64,000 nt of DNA from Episyrphus balteatus (GCF_945859705.1 NC_079134.1:70614625-70678624); one strand, 5' to 3'. Positions 10,594 through 21,574 are shown, counted from the stretch's first letter. Made by a program: numbers and translations. The notes: a model not told the origin generated them from the sequence alone.

Positions 10594-10777
10594 TTTTTTA
10601 AGAAAATCTGTTTTTGGCCGATGATTCCGAAACACCCTGTGAAATAATTTTATTGAAATTCATTGGTATAACAGCCCTAGAAATTTCCTTCAAATAAAAA
10701 AAAAAATTGTACCGCTAACTCAATCCGTTCAAAAGTTATGATTTTTGCAACGAGATAAGTCATTTTGGACAACAGTG
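10594..10777 (-). repeat. Transib-B right terminal inverted repeat
   Basis: Ends GACAACAGTG on the plus strand and is followed by CGGCG. Confidence 0.9.
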
Positions 10778-10782
10778 CGGCG
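10778..10782. repeat. Target duplication CGGCG, copy 3 (right of Transib-B)
   Basis: Third copy of the 5-bp duplication; the sequence then continues TATGCCGAGG, which is unrelated to the left flank of A. Confidence 0.85.
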
Positions 10783-12023
10783 TATGCCGAGGTAAATATA
10801 ATAAAAAAAAATAATATCACGCCAAATTATTGCAGGTAAGTCTTGTAATCTATTATTGTCCTCCAGGACTATAATTGGCCAAGGATTTCAGGTATGTATT
10901 CCGGCAACTTACGCTAGTCGCAGTGAGAAGCCTCGCTTGTATTTTATATTTCTCCTCACTAGGGGTGAACGCTTGTATTGCAGGATACCCAGTGCAGTGG
11001 TTGTTGGGTTCAAAACTTAAGAATTTGCTAGGGATAACTTTTACTTGTTTAGCCTGGGGTATCTACAGGCTTTCCAGTAGACGATTGGCAGCACTTTCTA
11101 GCGGCGTATGCTCTTTGGATTAAAGATCTGTTGCTCCTTTATTCACCAGTAGTATATATAGATATGGCGGTTCTATATCGGTTGTAAGAACCGTTCTGGG
11201 CACCGCTTCACCTCACTATCAAGGTTTTGTTAATTTTAAAGCTGGGCGGTCCCGACCTTATAATTCGTCGGAAACCGCCAATTCACCCTGACAACACAAA
11301 ACTTCATTTTATTTCTACATTCTAATCACTTTTCAAAATTATAACTCACCCTTAGTCTCAGAAATTAGTATTTATTTTTCCTTGGCCTTGCATCAACTCT
11401 TATCATTAATCAACTTATGTAACTATCGTTCAGCACTATTCTAAATTAAATAACTTTAATCAATATTCACTTCTTTCTTTGAATTTAAATATTTATCTCA
11501 CTATATACTAACTTAGCACTCTTATTATACTTAAATTTTCCTTTATAACAATAGAACTTTTCGATTGATGCTGTGGTCTAGTAGCTTGCACGACTGAATA
11601 TCGAATAATCATTTTCACTGCATTGTCTTTACTTCGAGCCGACGACGACCGCAACTATGCCCGTTCGATGACGGTATTGCAGGTCAAGTTTCATAGTGTT
11701 TGTATTTGAAATTAAAATTCAAATACAAACGACTAAATATTGAAGCCTACTTTCAGGCATTTCTACTTCTACCAAATACCCGAACCCAATTCTATACAGT
11801 TGGAGAAGAGTTATTTATCAGCGAAACTCTAACCCAGCTGTTCATACCTGTCAAATTCCTCAGATTCTTCATTTATTTCATCCTACTCGGTCAAGTTTCC
11901 CCCACGCGGTTTTGGTTTTTCGGAGTTTCTTTCGCGTTTTTCCTTAAATTAACTCGTAGTTTCGCGTCATTAAGTCCCTCTAACATTCAGGAACTTTTAT
12001 GTTCCTACACGAACCCTTCAACG
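10783..12023. other. Unassigned DNA right of the Transib pair
   Basis: No recognisable protein. Several splice-like words occur on the plus strand (GCAGGTAAGT at about 10829, TTTCAGGTATGT at about 10886). A perfect hairpin lies at about 11698-11730 (GTTTGTATTTGAA and its complement, 7-base loop). The short open frame at 10875-11123 has no domain and I do not call it a gene. Confidence 0.4.
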
Positions 12024-12350
12024 ATGCCTACACGACCCGACAATGATGCCCTGACCACGCACCGGAGTGCCTTCCTACAGGTAAGTAACCCACCTGTATA
12101 GCACTCAGGAACATCTTTGCAATCTCTATTCCTCACAATCTTTGCAAGGATGTTCCTGAGCCCTGTCCAGGTGGTCAGGCCTATACTATCCTTTTTTTCG
12201 ACATTTCTTTTCTAGGTGGCCGTAACAGGCACTAAGGGTGTCTGCAGCTGTTGTGGCACTGGCCATTCCCTCACCACACCTGGAATCGGTTTGGCCTATT
12301 ATGATCCGATCCCCTTGGACATACTTAGCCGGCCCCTCCACTCCTCCTGA
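12024..12350 (+). CDS. Possible two-exon small ORF, unidentified
   Basis: An ATG at 12024 opens MPTRPDNDALTTHRSAFLQ up to a strong donor (CAG/GTAAGT, 12080/12081). An acceptor TTTCTTTTCTAG at 12215 restores the same phase, giving about 45 further residues with a CSCCGTGHS motif before a TGA at 12348. The frame is also open upstream of 12024 back to 11700, so the start is uncertain. I do not recognise the protein. The joined exons could be a real small gene, a gag-like remnant, or chance. The intron between them contains a long hairpin. Confidence 0.25.
12090..12174. other. Long imperfect hairpin in intron-like segment
   Basis: CTCAGGAACATCTTTGCAA (12104-12122) pairs with its near-complement ending at 12160, with ~19-bp arms carrying one mismatch. 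Weaker pairing (CCACCTG with CAGGTGG) extends the stem outward. Shape and size would suit a pre-miRNA-like fold or a short foldback repeat. Confidence 0.45.
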
Positions 12351-12621
12351 ACAATTTAAAAGTTAGTAACTCATTTTAGAACCTTTTGGTTCTATAAAAA
12401 ATCAGAATGTGGCGTGCCTCACAATATTGAAATTTTATTAAACACAAGAAACTTTATTATAAAAACTAATACTGTAGAACTTGCATTCGTAAAACTCCAT
12501 TTCAAGTTTATACCAAAGGCCAACAGAAAAAATTAAATGTATAAAAAAAAGATAAAATTGCAACAAAAATACATGTATTAGACAAGATAAACAAAAATAA
12601 ATGAAATTTGAAATTTGAGAT

Positions 12622-13039
12622 TTTTTTTTTTTTATAATAAGCGCGCACTAAAGGGATTAATGTACCCTTAATATGGTGAACACGGTACGAGCATTAGGAA
12701 AATAGGGAGGGGTTTGAAAGGAGATACCGATGAACATTAGTTTTGAAGTTCTGAGTTTTGAAATGGGATGGGAAAACATAGGCGGGTAACGCATTCCACA
12801 TCCGTGTAGTGCGGCTGAAGAAAGAATCTCTGTATTTGACGGTACGTCCGAAGTTGGACTGATATCTTGAGAGTAAACTGATGAGCATTCCTTGAAGCAC
12901 GAGTATTACGGTTGAATTGTTTCAGGGGAGGAATGCAACTAGCTATTTCATCGGAGCACTGCTTATAAAAATAACGATAGAACAACGTGAGACATGAGAC
13001 GTTACGACGGTGCTCGAGATGTGGGAGTTATATTCAAGC
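12622..13039 (-). pseudogene. LINE C C-terminus and 3' end
   Basis: The minus-strand reading includes SLFYRYFYKQCSDEIASCIP-type sequence (in two overlapping frames because of a frameshift near 12850-12900), then TVKYRDSFFSRTTRMWNALP and the end HRYLL. This is the conserved tail found downstream of RT in many arthropod Jockey-group LINEs. It continues the RT fragment that ends at about 15801 on the other side of LINE E. Confidence 0.7.
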
Positions 13040-13174
13040 TTTTTTTTTATTTATTTATTTAATATCAATTAGAGTTTACAATCTCAAATAGACTAACGAA
13101 ATTTTTAAAATTATACATAGAATCATTATAAAATTAAAGCCACACAAAAAAATAAAATTATATATTTACATTAT

Positions 13175-14557
13175 TTAATTAGTTAAAAAATACAAATTTA
13201 ACATATTTTTGAATGAGTTTCTACTCAAATGGAAATTAAAATCTATATTATTTGACACATTATTAATCTCCCTAACACTGCGAGTCATAGGTTCATTAAA
13301 CGCATAATTTACTCTATGAACGTTTTCGCGGAATAAGGTTCGAATTCTTAGTTCTCTAGAAGGAGCGTAAAGATCTATCAGCGATAACAAATAAGGACAA
13401 TCAATATGATATGATAAAATATCACTGACAAAATTTATAGCAAACATCTTACGGCGGTTTTCTAATGCCTGTATACCAATAAGCTGACATCTAACGTTAT
13501 ACGAAGGCATTTCAATGTTCCAGCCTAGTTTGTGTACTACAAATCTTGTAAATTTTTTTTGGACATTTTCTATTCTTGTAATATGAACATTGTAATGAGG
13601 ATTCCACACTACGCAGCAATATTCCAGGACCGAAACATAAAGGGCTTTTAGAGTGTATGGGTCCCTAAGACCAAACGAATTACGAAAAATAAAACCCAAC
13701 ATAGAGTTGGCTTTGTTCACCATGAATTTTGTGTGATGTACAAAGTTTAGCTTGTAATCAAAAATTACTCCAAGGTCTTTTTTAATAGAAGCTCTTTCAA
13801 GGACATGATTATGCATATTGTAATCGTAAACGATAGGTAACAAACGACGAGTAAACGAAAAACATTGACATTTGGATATGTTTAGGGCTAATTGGTTTAT
13901 ATTGCACCAGTTGATAAGATTTTTAACATCATTTTGGAGAAGCGCACAGTCTGTTAAATTTTTTACACGTTTAAAAAATTTTAAATCGTCCGCAAACATA
14001 AGACACGTTGAGTTAGTAAGGACATCAGGAAGGTCATTTATAAAAATAAGGAACAGCATTGGACCTAAATGACTCCCTTGTGGAACGCCGGAAGTTACAG
14101 AAAAGGGATGAGAGATAATCGAATCAATTGAAACCATCTGGCTGCGTCCTGTAAGATAAGCTGTCAGCCATTGTAGCATGTTGGAATGAAAACCTATGTT
14201 CTCTAATTTTTGTAATAAAATTTTATGATGCACCCTATCAAACGCCTTTGCAAAATCGGTGTAGATAACGTCCACTTGGTAACCCTTTTCTAATGAATTG
14301 AGAATACAATTCGTGAAAATGGTTAGGTTAGTGGAAGTTGATCTACCGGATACAAAGCCGTGTTGGTAAGGGGATATGGTTTCTTTCAATATAAAATTCA
14401 ATTTATCGCAAACAATTTTCTCAAATAATTTAGGAATTGAGGACAATTTACTTATGGGTCTGTAGTTTGTGATTTCCTGTTTTGGACCACATTTGTGAAT
14501 AGGAGTAACGAAGGACGTTTTCCATTCTGGCAAAAATACACCATACTTTAAAGACAA
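13175..14557 (-). pseudogene. LINE E reverse transcriptase
   Basis: A 460-residue frame. RT landmarks in order: NYRPISKLSSIPKLFEKIV, then YQHGFVSGRSTSTNL, then VIYTDFAKAFDRVHHKIL with the first catalytic aspartate, GVPQGSHLGPMLFLIFINDL, and LMFADDLKFF with FADD. The thumb and C-terminal region follows (LGVIFDYKLNFVHH and SVLEYCCVVWNPHY). This frame itself is intact, but the upstream endonuclease-linker part is broken by stops and frameshifts at about 14557, 14850 and 15108, so the element is inactive. Sequence and tail style place it close to LINE F (CR1-like). Confidence 0.8.
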
Positions 14558-15800
14558 AACACAAAACTCTAGATAGAGCGACGGAACATTTTTTCAAAAC
14601 AATAGGTGGAATTTCATCCGGACCAGAATTAATGTCTTCAGTTAGACCACATAGAGCTAATTCCACATCCGATATGGTAACACTTAAATTACCTATGTTT
14701 AGACTATTTAGGGACTGGCAGAAAGAGGTGTTTGTGACATTACTAGAATCGATATAATTTGACTTAAAAAACTTAGCAAAGGCATCGCAAATTGATGGTA
14801 GACTTGTTAAAGTCGAACCTAAATATTGCATACTTTTAGGGAATCCATTTTATTTTTTTTTTTTATTTTTAATGAAACTCCAAAAACATTTACTATTGAC
14901 TCTTAACTTGGATTCCATAGAGTAAATATAGTTTTTATATAAAAATTTATTTAGAACATTGAAATTCTTTTCTAATTCATCATAAATACTGCGCAAATTG
15001 GCATCAGAAGAACACTTTCGTAAACATTTGTATGCTTTATTCTTTTTATTATTTAAATTAATTAATCGACCGTTATACCAAGGAGGCTTAGAAGCATTTT
15101 TCAATTTAGTTTAAGGAACGAATAGATCGATAGCCGTCTTAAGAGAACTAAGAAAATTGTTGTAAAAATTTGATAATTCACAAGATTGAATAAAAGTTGA
15201 AGGCAGTGCTAGATTATTATTTATATAACTCGCAATGTTACTGAAATTAGCTTTAGAGAAATTATATCTATATTGAAAAGGCATTTTTGGTTTGAAAAAG
15301 TTTAGTATTTTAAATTCAAAAATCAAAGCAATGTGATGTAAAGTGTTTGGAAATATTGGAAAAATAGAATTATTTACGAACAAATTTAAGTCTTTATCTG
15401 CAAACAATAAATCGAGTGTTCTATTTAAACTATTTTTACAATTGTTCATTTGAATCAAATTAACAGTTAAAAGCGAATCAATAAATAAAGAATCACACTC
15501 ATTATTTACATTAAAAGGAACTAGAAAACCTTCATCAGAGTCAAATACCCAATTTAAATTCGGCAAGTTAAAATCACCTACTAAAATTACATGCTGATTA
15601 TTATTAAGCTTAGAAACATAATAAATACAGTTATTTATATGTTCTTTATACAAATCTATATGGCTCTTTGGCGGAATACAACTTACTATTAGAAAAATAT
15701 CTTTTTTACAATTTAATGATACCTTGATAATAATTTGATCAATGTCAAAAGATGAATTATTTGATGTTGGCAATGCTAATTCGGTACAGGCATATAAACG
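14448..15800 (-). pseudogene. LINE E endonuclease and linker, broken
   Basis: The 15111-15773 frame carries the core of an apurinic-type endonuclease: IFLIVSCIPP, then HVILVGDFNLPNLNW (catalytic GDFN), then LDLLFADKDLN and TLHHIALIFEF. The linker frames contain PPWYNGRLINLNNKKNKAY and SKCFWSFIKNKKKK, typical of the region between endonuclease and RT. The first ~80 residues of the endonuclease are missing. At least three frame breaks separate the parts. Confidence 0.7.
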
Positions 15801-17360
15801 AATGTACGACGAATGTACGCCTTATAAATAATTGCTAGATCAGACTGGGAGAAAAATTTCTTGCATCTTCGGAGGAAACCTAAACATTTCGCAGCGGATT
15901 TAGTGGTGTCAAATATGTCTTCATTCCACAGGAGGTGGTTTGTAATGCACATACTGAGGATGGAAAGCTTTTCGGTTTCCTCGATGCAAGTACCACTCAT
16001 GGATAGTGGCATGGGAGACATGTTCCGCTGTAATGATAGTAAGCAGCTTTGAGTTTTAGAAGCATTAAATTCTACGCGATTTCTTATTCCCCATTGGACA
16101 ATGCTATTAAGATCAGAATTTAATGAGATTATCATATTTAGCCGTTCAAGATCCACTTCCGAAGAACTTGGGCCAGAATCAGGAAACCAATATGAAAAAC
16201 TGAGGGTACTATAATCTGCAAAACAGTTGAGTGGATTAGAAGTTTCAGACAGGAGATCATTTATAAAAATGAGAAAGAGAGTCGGAGACAGAACGGAGCC
16301 CTGTGGCACACCAGCATTTATTTTGTGGGTTTCGGACTTGAATCAATCCAATACGACTTGTATTGAACGGTTCGAAAGGTAATTTCTAATCCAACCAAGA
16401 AGAGATTCATCGACGCCAAAAGCACGCATTTTCGAAAGAAGAGCTTGATGCCAAACTCTATCAAATGCCTTTGAAATATCAAGTGCAACAATTTTACTTT
16501 CTCCAAAACGATGTAAAGATTTGTTCCATTGCTCGGTGAGATAAACTATCAGATCACCAGTGGACCTGTTGCTACGAAAGCCGTACTGCCGGTCATTAAG
16601 AAGCTTCCGTTCCTCAAGATATTTCTTAAGTTGAAAGTTAATCAACGTTTCCATGACCTTGTAAAGAAGGGACGTAAGTGCGATCGGTCGGTAGTTTGAG
16701 GGTGAGGAAGATTTGCCTTTTTTAGGGACAGGCTGGACAAATGCTGTTCTCTATCTACTCGGGAAGAGACCAGTAGAATAGGACAGATGAAAAAGCTTAC
16801 GCAGTGGTTTTGCCAGCGTGGAAGAACACCTCTTCAGAACGATGGGGGGATACTATCCGGGCCAGCGGATTTGTGTATGTCAAGATCTTAAAGAACTCTT
16901 GCTGCTGTACGAGTGCGAAAGAAGATTTGTCCCATGGATCCGTTTACGCGCTCAAGTACTGGCGGAGTCATGACACTATCAGGGAGTGTTGAGTTGGCAG
17001 CGAACTGCCTAGCAAGTAGGTTAGCTTTGTCAACATAGCTAACAAATGGAGTGTCATTGAAGACGAGCGTTGGAACCGACGACGAGGTAGTGTTGCGAAT
17101 ATTTTTACAAATGACCAAAAATTCTTACTGCCTTTGGGACATTGTAGTATTTTTTGCCTTAATTCTTGATCATGCAAAAATTTCGTCGAATATGGGCGTT
17201 GCTGGCCTTTCTAGCTTGTTTGAACTTTTTTCGGTTTTCCTCAGTGGGATTGGCTTTATTACATCGAAAGCTTGCCTCTTTAACCCTGATAACCTCTTTG
17301 CAGCTCGAATCAAACCATGCATTCTCTTTCGGTTTGATTGTTTTAACCCAATCAAAATCA
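15801..17360 (-). pseudogene. LINE C linker and reverse transcriptase
   Basis: From the right: AWFDSSCKE and KGSKNFWSFVK (linker), NDRQYGFRSNRSTGDLIVYL, then IVALDISKAFDRVWHQALL, and MPQGSVLSPTLFLIFINDLL. The usual FADD active site reads FADY, so a catalytic aspartate has been lost. Several frameshifts (about 16310-16350, 16655-16890, 17110-17180) interrupt it. The fragment ends at AIIYKAYIRR where LINE E is inserted. Confidence 0.75.
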
Positions 17361-17363
17361 AAG

Positions 17364-18716
17364 AACTACTTTGAAGAATGGCAAATTGAAATAGCAGCAA
17401 GAAAACAACTTGAAGTTCTAGTTCAAAGTCTTCAGCTGCAAGTGAAAAAACTCGAAGAGAAAGTTTCCTTACTTGACAAGAAAGATTCAGAGTCCACGCT
17501 TCAGTTAAGTCCAAAATATATTGAGCGTGAATATCAAACTGATGAAGAAGAGCTCTTGTTTGAAACCGAGAAAAAGAAAAATAAGCGTATCACAAAGAAA
17601 CGTAAACCAAACGGGAGTCCTGAGATTTGTTTAAGAAATCAGAAAAACTCTAAAAACGAAAATAATAAAGAATTGTTTACAGAAACTAAAGAACCGAATA
17701 ATGTGATAGCTGTTGATAAATCAAATTCTCACGCTAAAGGCAGCAAAAAAATTACACCACCACCAATTATGATCTCAGGATTTCCAATTTTTGGAGATCT
17801 TAACAAAATAATAGAAAAATGTACTAAAAAAGCTTGCAAATACACATCGTACAACAAAGACAACTGGAAAGTCACAGTCGAAGAAGCCGACGAGTATAGA
17901 TCTGTCACTGAAGAATTGAGCAAACACCAAATTCAATGGCACTCATATGAGAACAAAGCTACAAGGCCAATAAAAGTAGTAGCCAGAGGTCTTCATTCCT
18001 CGTGCTCTCCTGAGGAAGTAGTGGTAGATCTTGTACAAAAAGGCTACCAAGCCCTTGATGCAGTCAATCTATTTAAGAATGAGACAATTAAAAACTCCTC
18101 TGGAGAATCGAAGACGAGTAAGAGGTTACTACCTTTATTCATGCTAACTTTTGACAGTAAACAAAGTGTCGAGGAGATTTATAAAGTAAGATCAATCTTG
18201 GGCATAGCTGTTAAAATTGAACCACTCCGAAAATCTAAAGTTGTTCCGCAGTGCAAACGTTGCCAAGCTTTTGGTCATACCCAAAAATACTGCAACCGCG
18301 AGTTTGCTTGTGTAAAGTGCGAAGGAAAACATGCAACTAAAAATTGTCCAATGAGCAAAGATCAGAAAGCAAAATGTGTGAACTGCCAGGGTAATCACCC
18401 GGCAAGCTATAGAGGCTGCCCAGTTGCCAAAAAATTCCAAGAGTTCAAAAGCAAAAATACATCTGCTAGAGACAAACCCAGAATCACAGTAAATACCGAT
18501 TTAACTGCTGAAAACAATACTAAGAATGAACCGCCTAAAAAAGCTGTTCAAAGTAAACGCGATGAAAATAAAGCCTATTCTCAGATTCTAAAAAATGTGC
18601 GGAAGAATGAAGAGACTTCCATAAAAGAAATGCTACACCTCATTCTTCAAAGAATTGATAAACAGGATTTGAATATCAAACAGTTAAGCGAAAAAGTCGC
18701 TCTTAAAAAACAATGA
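17364..18716 (+). CDS. LINE D ORF1, gag-like RNA-binding protein (5'-truncated)
   Basis: The chaperone protein of a Jockey-type LINE that binds the element RNA. The N-terminal part is a likely coiled coil (QLEVLVQSLQLQVKKLEEKV) followed by a lysine-rich stretch. The C-terminal half has three zinc knuckles in series: CKRCQAFGHTQKYC, CVKCEGKHATKNC and CVNCQGNHPASYRGC, the normal Jockey arrangement. The open frame continues upstream to 17166, but that part lies in antisense LINE C sequence, so it is not genuine. The stop at 18714-18716 overlaps the ORF2 start in ATGA, suggesting reinitiation-type translation of ORF2. Confidence 0.8.
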   Translation, partial: NYFEEWQIEIAARKQLEVLVQSLQLQVKKLEEKVSLLDKKDSESTLQLSPKYIEREYQTDEEELLFETEKKKNKRITKKRKPNGSPEICLRNQKNSKNENNKELFTETKEPNNVIAVDKSNSHAKGSKKITPPPIMISGFPIFGDLNKIIEKCTKKACKYTSYNKDNWKVTVEEADEYRSVTEELSKHQIQWHSYENKATRPIKVVARGLHSSCSPEEVVVDLVQKGYQALDAVNLFKNETIKNSSGESKTSKRLLPLFMLTFDSKQSVEEIYKVRSILGIAVKIEPLRKSKVVPQCKRCQAFGHTQKYCNREFACVKCEGKHATKNCPMSKDQKAKCVNCQGNHPASYRGCPVAKKFQEFKSKNTSARDKPRITVNTDLTAENNTKNEPPKKAVQSKRDENKAYSQILKNVRKNEETSIKEMLHLILQRIDKQDLNIKQLSEKVALKKQ

Positions 18717-21391
18717 TGGCCAGAACACTTAAAATCGCTACATGGAATGCAAACGGTCTTTTACAACACTTATCCGAATTAAAAATCTTTTTAGATCTAG
18801 AACATATAGATATTTGCTTGGTGTCCGAAACTCACTTCTCCAATGGGCAAAGTCTAGATAATGTAATAGAAAACTATTCATGTTACCACGCTCCACATCC
18901 AGCTGACAAGGCAAGAGGTGGATCGGCGATTCTTATAAAAGAAAGCTTAAAACATTATGAAGAAACCAAGCTTACTAATGAAAATATGCAAGTAACAACT
19001 ATTAGTATCGGTATGAAAAAGAAAGAGTTTAAGATAGCAGCTATATACTGCCCACCAAGGCGCTCCCCGACAGAAGATGACTATACAGATCTATTAAATC
19101 TTCTTGGGCATAACTTTCTTGTTGGTGGAGACTTCAATGCGAAACACACTCATTGGGGTTCAAGACTTATATCAACAAAAGGCAAAAGACTTTTCCAAGC
19201 AGGCCGTAAATACAATTGCGAATTCTATTCCTCCAGGTCGCCTACTTACTGGCCTTCCGATACTAACAAAATACCAGACCTTATTGACTATTTCGTAGCT
19301 AAAGGAATCAAACGAAATCACATTAGTGTCGAAGGTAATTATGACTTGTCATCAGATCATACTCCAGTGATTCTAACACTAAGTGAATCGGAAGTAATAG
19401 AAAAAAGTAATCCAAAGCTTGTAAATAAGAAAACAAACTGGAGTGATTTTAGAGAAAGGCTTTTAAGTTTTATAAATTTAAGATCTCCCATGGATACAAT
19501 CGAGCAAATTGACCATGAAGTGGAACAATTTATTGCTGATGTGCAACAGGCCGCTGAAGAAAGTACTCCAACATTTTCTAATAGAAGACAAAATGAAATA
19601 AAATATCCTTTAGAGATAAGAGAGTTGATAATAGAGAAAAGAAGAGCTCGAAGAAAATGGCAAAATACTAGATTTCCAGATGATAAAACAACGTTTAACC
19701 GTATAAGCAACAATCTTAAAAAACAAATTTATAAATTCAAAAACGATTCACTCAGTACATTCCTAAAGAATTTAACGACTGATGCTTCAACCGATTTTTC
19801 GCTATGGAAAGCAGCCAAGCGCCTGAAAAGACCGCAGTTACTAAACTCTCCCTTGAAATCTCAAGATGGGAAATGGATCGGTAACCCAAAAGAAAAAGCT
19901 AACCTTTTCGCGGAGCATCTTGCGAATGTTTTTAAGCCATACCCAGCAAACGCGGCTGAAAATAGCTTACAGCTTGTTGATAAGATAGATGAAAGTGAAA
20001 TACCAATTGTAAGATTAAAAGAAATAAAAAGTATGTGTTTACATCAACTATCAAATAAAAAATCACCAGGTTACGATCTTATTACTGCTCAGGTTATGAA
20101 AGAAATGCCTTTGAAAGCCTTCATAAAACTCCAATATATAATAAATGCATGCCTTAAGAAACGGTATGTCCCACACCATTGGAAAATTGCTGAAGTTATT
20201 GTCATACCCAAGCAAGGTAAGCCACCTACAGAAGTGGCGTCTTACAGACCAATATCGCTTATACCAATTATGGCAAAAGTTTTTGAAAAACTGCTTCTGA
20301 AGAGACTTAGCAAAATTATAGAAGAAAGAAGGTTAATCCCAAATCATCAGTTTGGCTTTAGAAATAAACATTCCACGATAGACCAAGTTCATAGAATAAC
20401 GGATGTAATAGAAAAAGCATTAGAAGAAAAACAAGTCTGTTCAGCTATTTTCTTAGATGTTGCTCAAGCCTTTGACAAGGTTTGGCATGAGGGACTTGAG
20501 TACAAACTGCAAAGGGATCTTCCCAGACAGTACTATGAAATATTAAAATCGTACATCTCAGACCGATTGTTTAGAGTAAGGTACGATCAAGAATATTCGG
20601 AATTGAAGAAAATAGAAGCCGGTGTACCACAAGGAAGTGTCCTAGGTCCTACCCTGTATTTACTATACACAAGGGATATCCCAGTTGGGAATCACACCAT
20701 AATGGCTACTTTTGCAGATGATACCGCAATTTTGGTACCCGACAAATGTGTCTCTAGGGGAGCAGTAAAGCTGCAGTATGCCGTCGACACAGTCAGAGAT
20801 TGGACCGAAAAATGGCGTATCAAGCTCAATGAAACAAAATCTTCACATATAAACTTTACAAATAAAAAGATAAACAATATTCCAATATTCATTAATAATC
20901 AAGCTGTACCTTACGCCAATACGACCAAATACCTTGGAATGACTTTGGATGCAAAGCTAAAGTGGAAAGAGCACATCAAAAAGAAAAGAGAAGAACTAAA
21001 CTTGAAATATAGAAAAATGTACTGGTTACTTGGTAACAACTCTGATTTATCAACCCAAAACAAAATAATGCTGTATAATCAAGTACTAAAGCCTGTTTGG
21101 ACCTATGGTATCCAATTATGGGGCTGTACAAAGAAAACAAATATCGAAATCATCCAAAAATTCCAAAACAAAGTCCTTCGTGGAATAGTTAATGCACCTT
21201 GGTACATAAGAAATAGCGATCTACATCGTGACTTACAAATAGAAACGGTTACAGAAGTTGTTAAAAAATACGCTGTATCGCATAATCAGAGACTGCAAAG
21301 TCATACCAATTCTGAAATGGTGTCCGTCTTGAATACAAGAAACCATGTTCGAAGATTAAGAAGAACCAAGCCTCATGAGCTTATGGTCTAA
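18713..21391 (+). CDS. LINE D ORF2, endonuclease-reverse transcriptase
   Basis: 892 residues, uninterrupted. The N-terminal apurinic-type endonuclease nicks target DNA: TWNANGL (N12), LVSETHF (E39), GGDFNAKHTHWG (D140, N142) and SSDHTPVI (D215, H216). The reverse transcriptase follows: SYRPISLIPIMAKVFEKLLL, then IFLDVAQAFDKVWHEGL, GVPQGSVLGPTLY and ATFADDTAIL (catalytic D669, D670). The C-terminal region has TKYLGMTLDAKLKWKEHI and ends in RRTKPHELMV. All catalytic residues I can check are present, so the protein may be functional, although the copy lacks its 5' end. The start overlaps the ORF1 stop by 4 bases. Confidence 0.9.
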   Translation: MMARTLKIATWNANGLLQHLSELKIFLDLEHIDICLVSETHFSNGQSLDNVIENYSCYHAPHPADKARGGSAILIKESLKHYEETKLTNENMQVTTISIGMKKKEFKIAAIYCPPRRSPTEDDYTDLLNLLGHNFLVGGDFNAKHTHWGSRLISTKGKRLFQAGRKYNCEFYSSRSPTYWPSDTNKIPDLIDYFVAKGIKRNHISVEGNYDLSSDHTPVILTLSESEVIEKSNPKLVNKKTNWSDFRERLLSFINLRSPMDTIEQIDHEVEQFIADVQQAAEESTPTFSNRRQNEIKYPLEIRELIIEKRRARRKWQNTRFPDDKTTFNRISNNLKKQIYKFKNDSLSTFLKNLTTDASTDFSLWKAAKRLKRPQLLNSPLKSQDGKWIGNPKEKANLFAEHLANVFKPYPANAAENSLQLVDKIDESEIPIVRLKEIKSMCLHQLSNKKSPGYDLITAQVMKEMPLKAFIKLQYIINACLKKRYVPHHWKIAEVIVIPKQGKPPTEVASYRPISLIPIMAKVFEKLLLKRLSKIIEERRLIPNHQFGFRNKHSTIDQVHRITDVIEKALEEKQVCSAIFLDVAQAFDKVWHEGLEYKLQRDLPRQYYEILKSYISDRLFRVRYDQEYSELKKIEAGVPQGSVLGPTLYLLYTRDIPVGNHTIMATFADDTAILVPDKCVSRGAVKLQYAVDTVRDWTEKWRIKLNETKSSHINFTNKKINNIPIFINNQAVPYANTTKYLGMTLDAKLKWKEHIKKKREELNLKYRKMYWLLGNNSDLSTQNKIMLYNQVLKPVWTYGIQLWGCTKKTNIEIIQKFQNKVLRGIVNAPWYIRNSDLHRDLQIETVTEVVKKYAVSHNQRLQSHTNSEMVSVLNTRNHVRRLRRTKPHELMV

Positions 21392-21574
21392 AAAGACATG
21401 GGAAAGTATTAAAAGTTTAAACTTCCCCCAAAGTGATTTTACAAAGTTAAGAAAGAAAAATCTGATGTCGATCTCTCAAGATTGGTCCTGATAAAGAGGT
21501 GGTTTTAGTGGTTAAGAGTCCCACACTACTTGGTGTCGAATACTGCCAAGTGTCTTTTGAAGATTTCCTCCCGT

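Larger units (their letters stand above)
6786..10777 (+). mobile_element. Transib-B, apparently intact RAG1-like DNA transposon
   Basis: A 3992-bp element with near-identical ~185-bp terminal inverted repeats starting CACTGTTGTCCAAAATGACT, flanked on both sides by CGGCG. It encodes one uninterrupted transposase (8250-10244). The 5' non-coding part (6973-8249) is ~1.3 kb and AT-rich. The 3' non-coding part (10245-10593) has an ATTAAA followed by an A-run near 10420-10438 that could serve as a polyadenylation site. Transib elements are the accepted relatives of the ancestor of vertebrate RAG1. The near-perfect termini, the matching duplications and the open frame suggest a recently mobile and possibly autonomous copy. 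Confidence 0.9.
13040..15800 (-). mobile_element. LINE E, CR1-like, inserted in LINE C
   Basis: Minus-strand LINE with a partial endonuclease (about 15111-15800), a linker (14850-15104, then 14448-14831) and reverse transcriptase (13175-14557). It ends at about 13040 in an AAATAAATAAAT-type tail like that of LINE F. It begins inside the endonuclease, so it is 5'-truncated. It separates the RT of LINE C from the C-terminus of LINE C at a YIRR/LEYNSHI joint, proving a later arrival. Confidence 0.75.

Noticed and set aside
10875..11123. 82-codon open frame
   Set aside because: No domain, and no repeat or homologue in the window; probably chance.
17166..17363. N-terminal extension of the LINE D ORF1 reading frame
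   Set aside because: This part is antisense LINE C linker sequence (AWFDSSC on the other strand); the open frame is accidental read-through.
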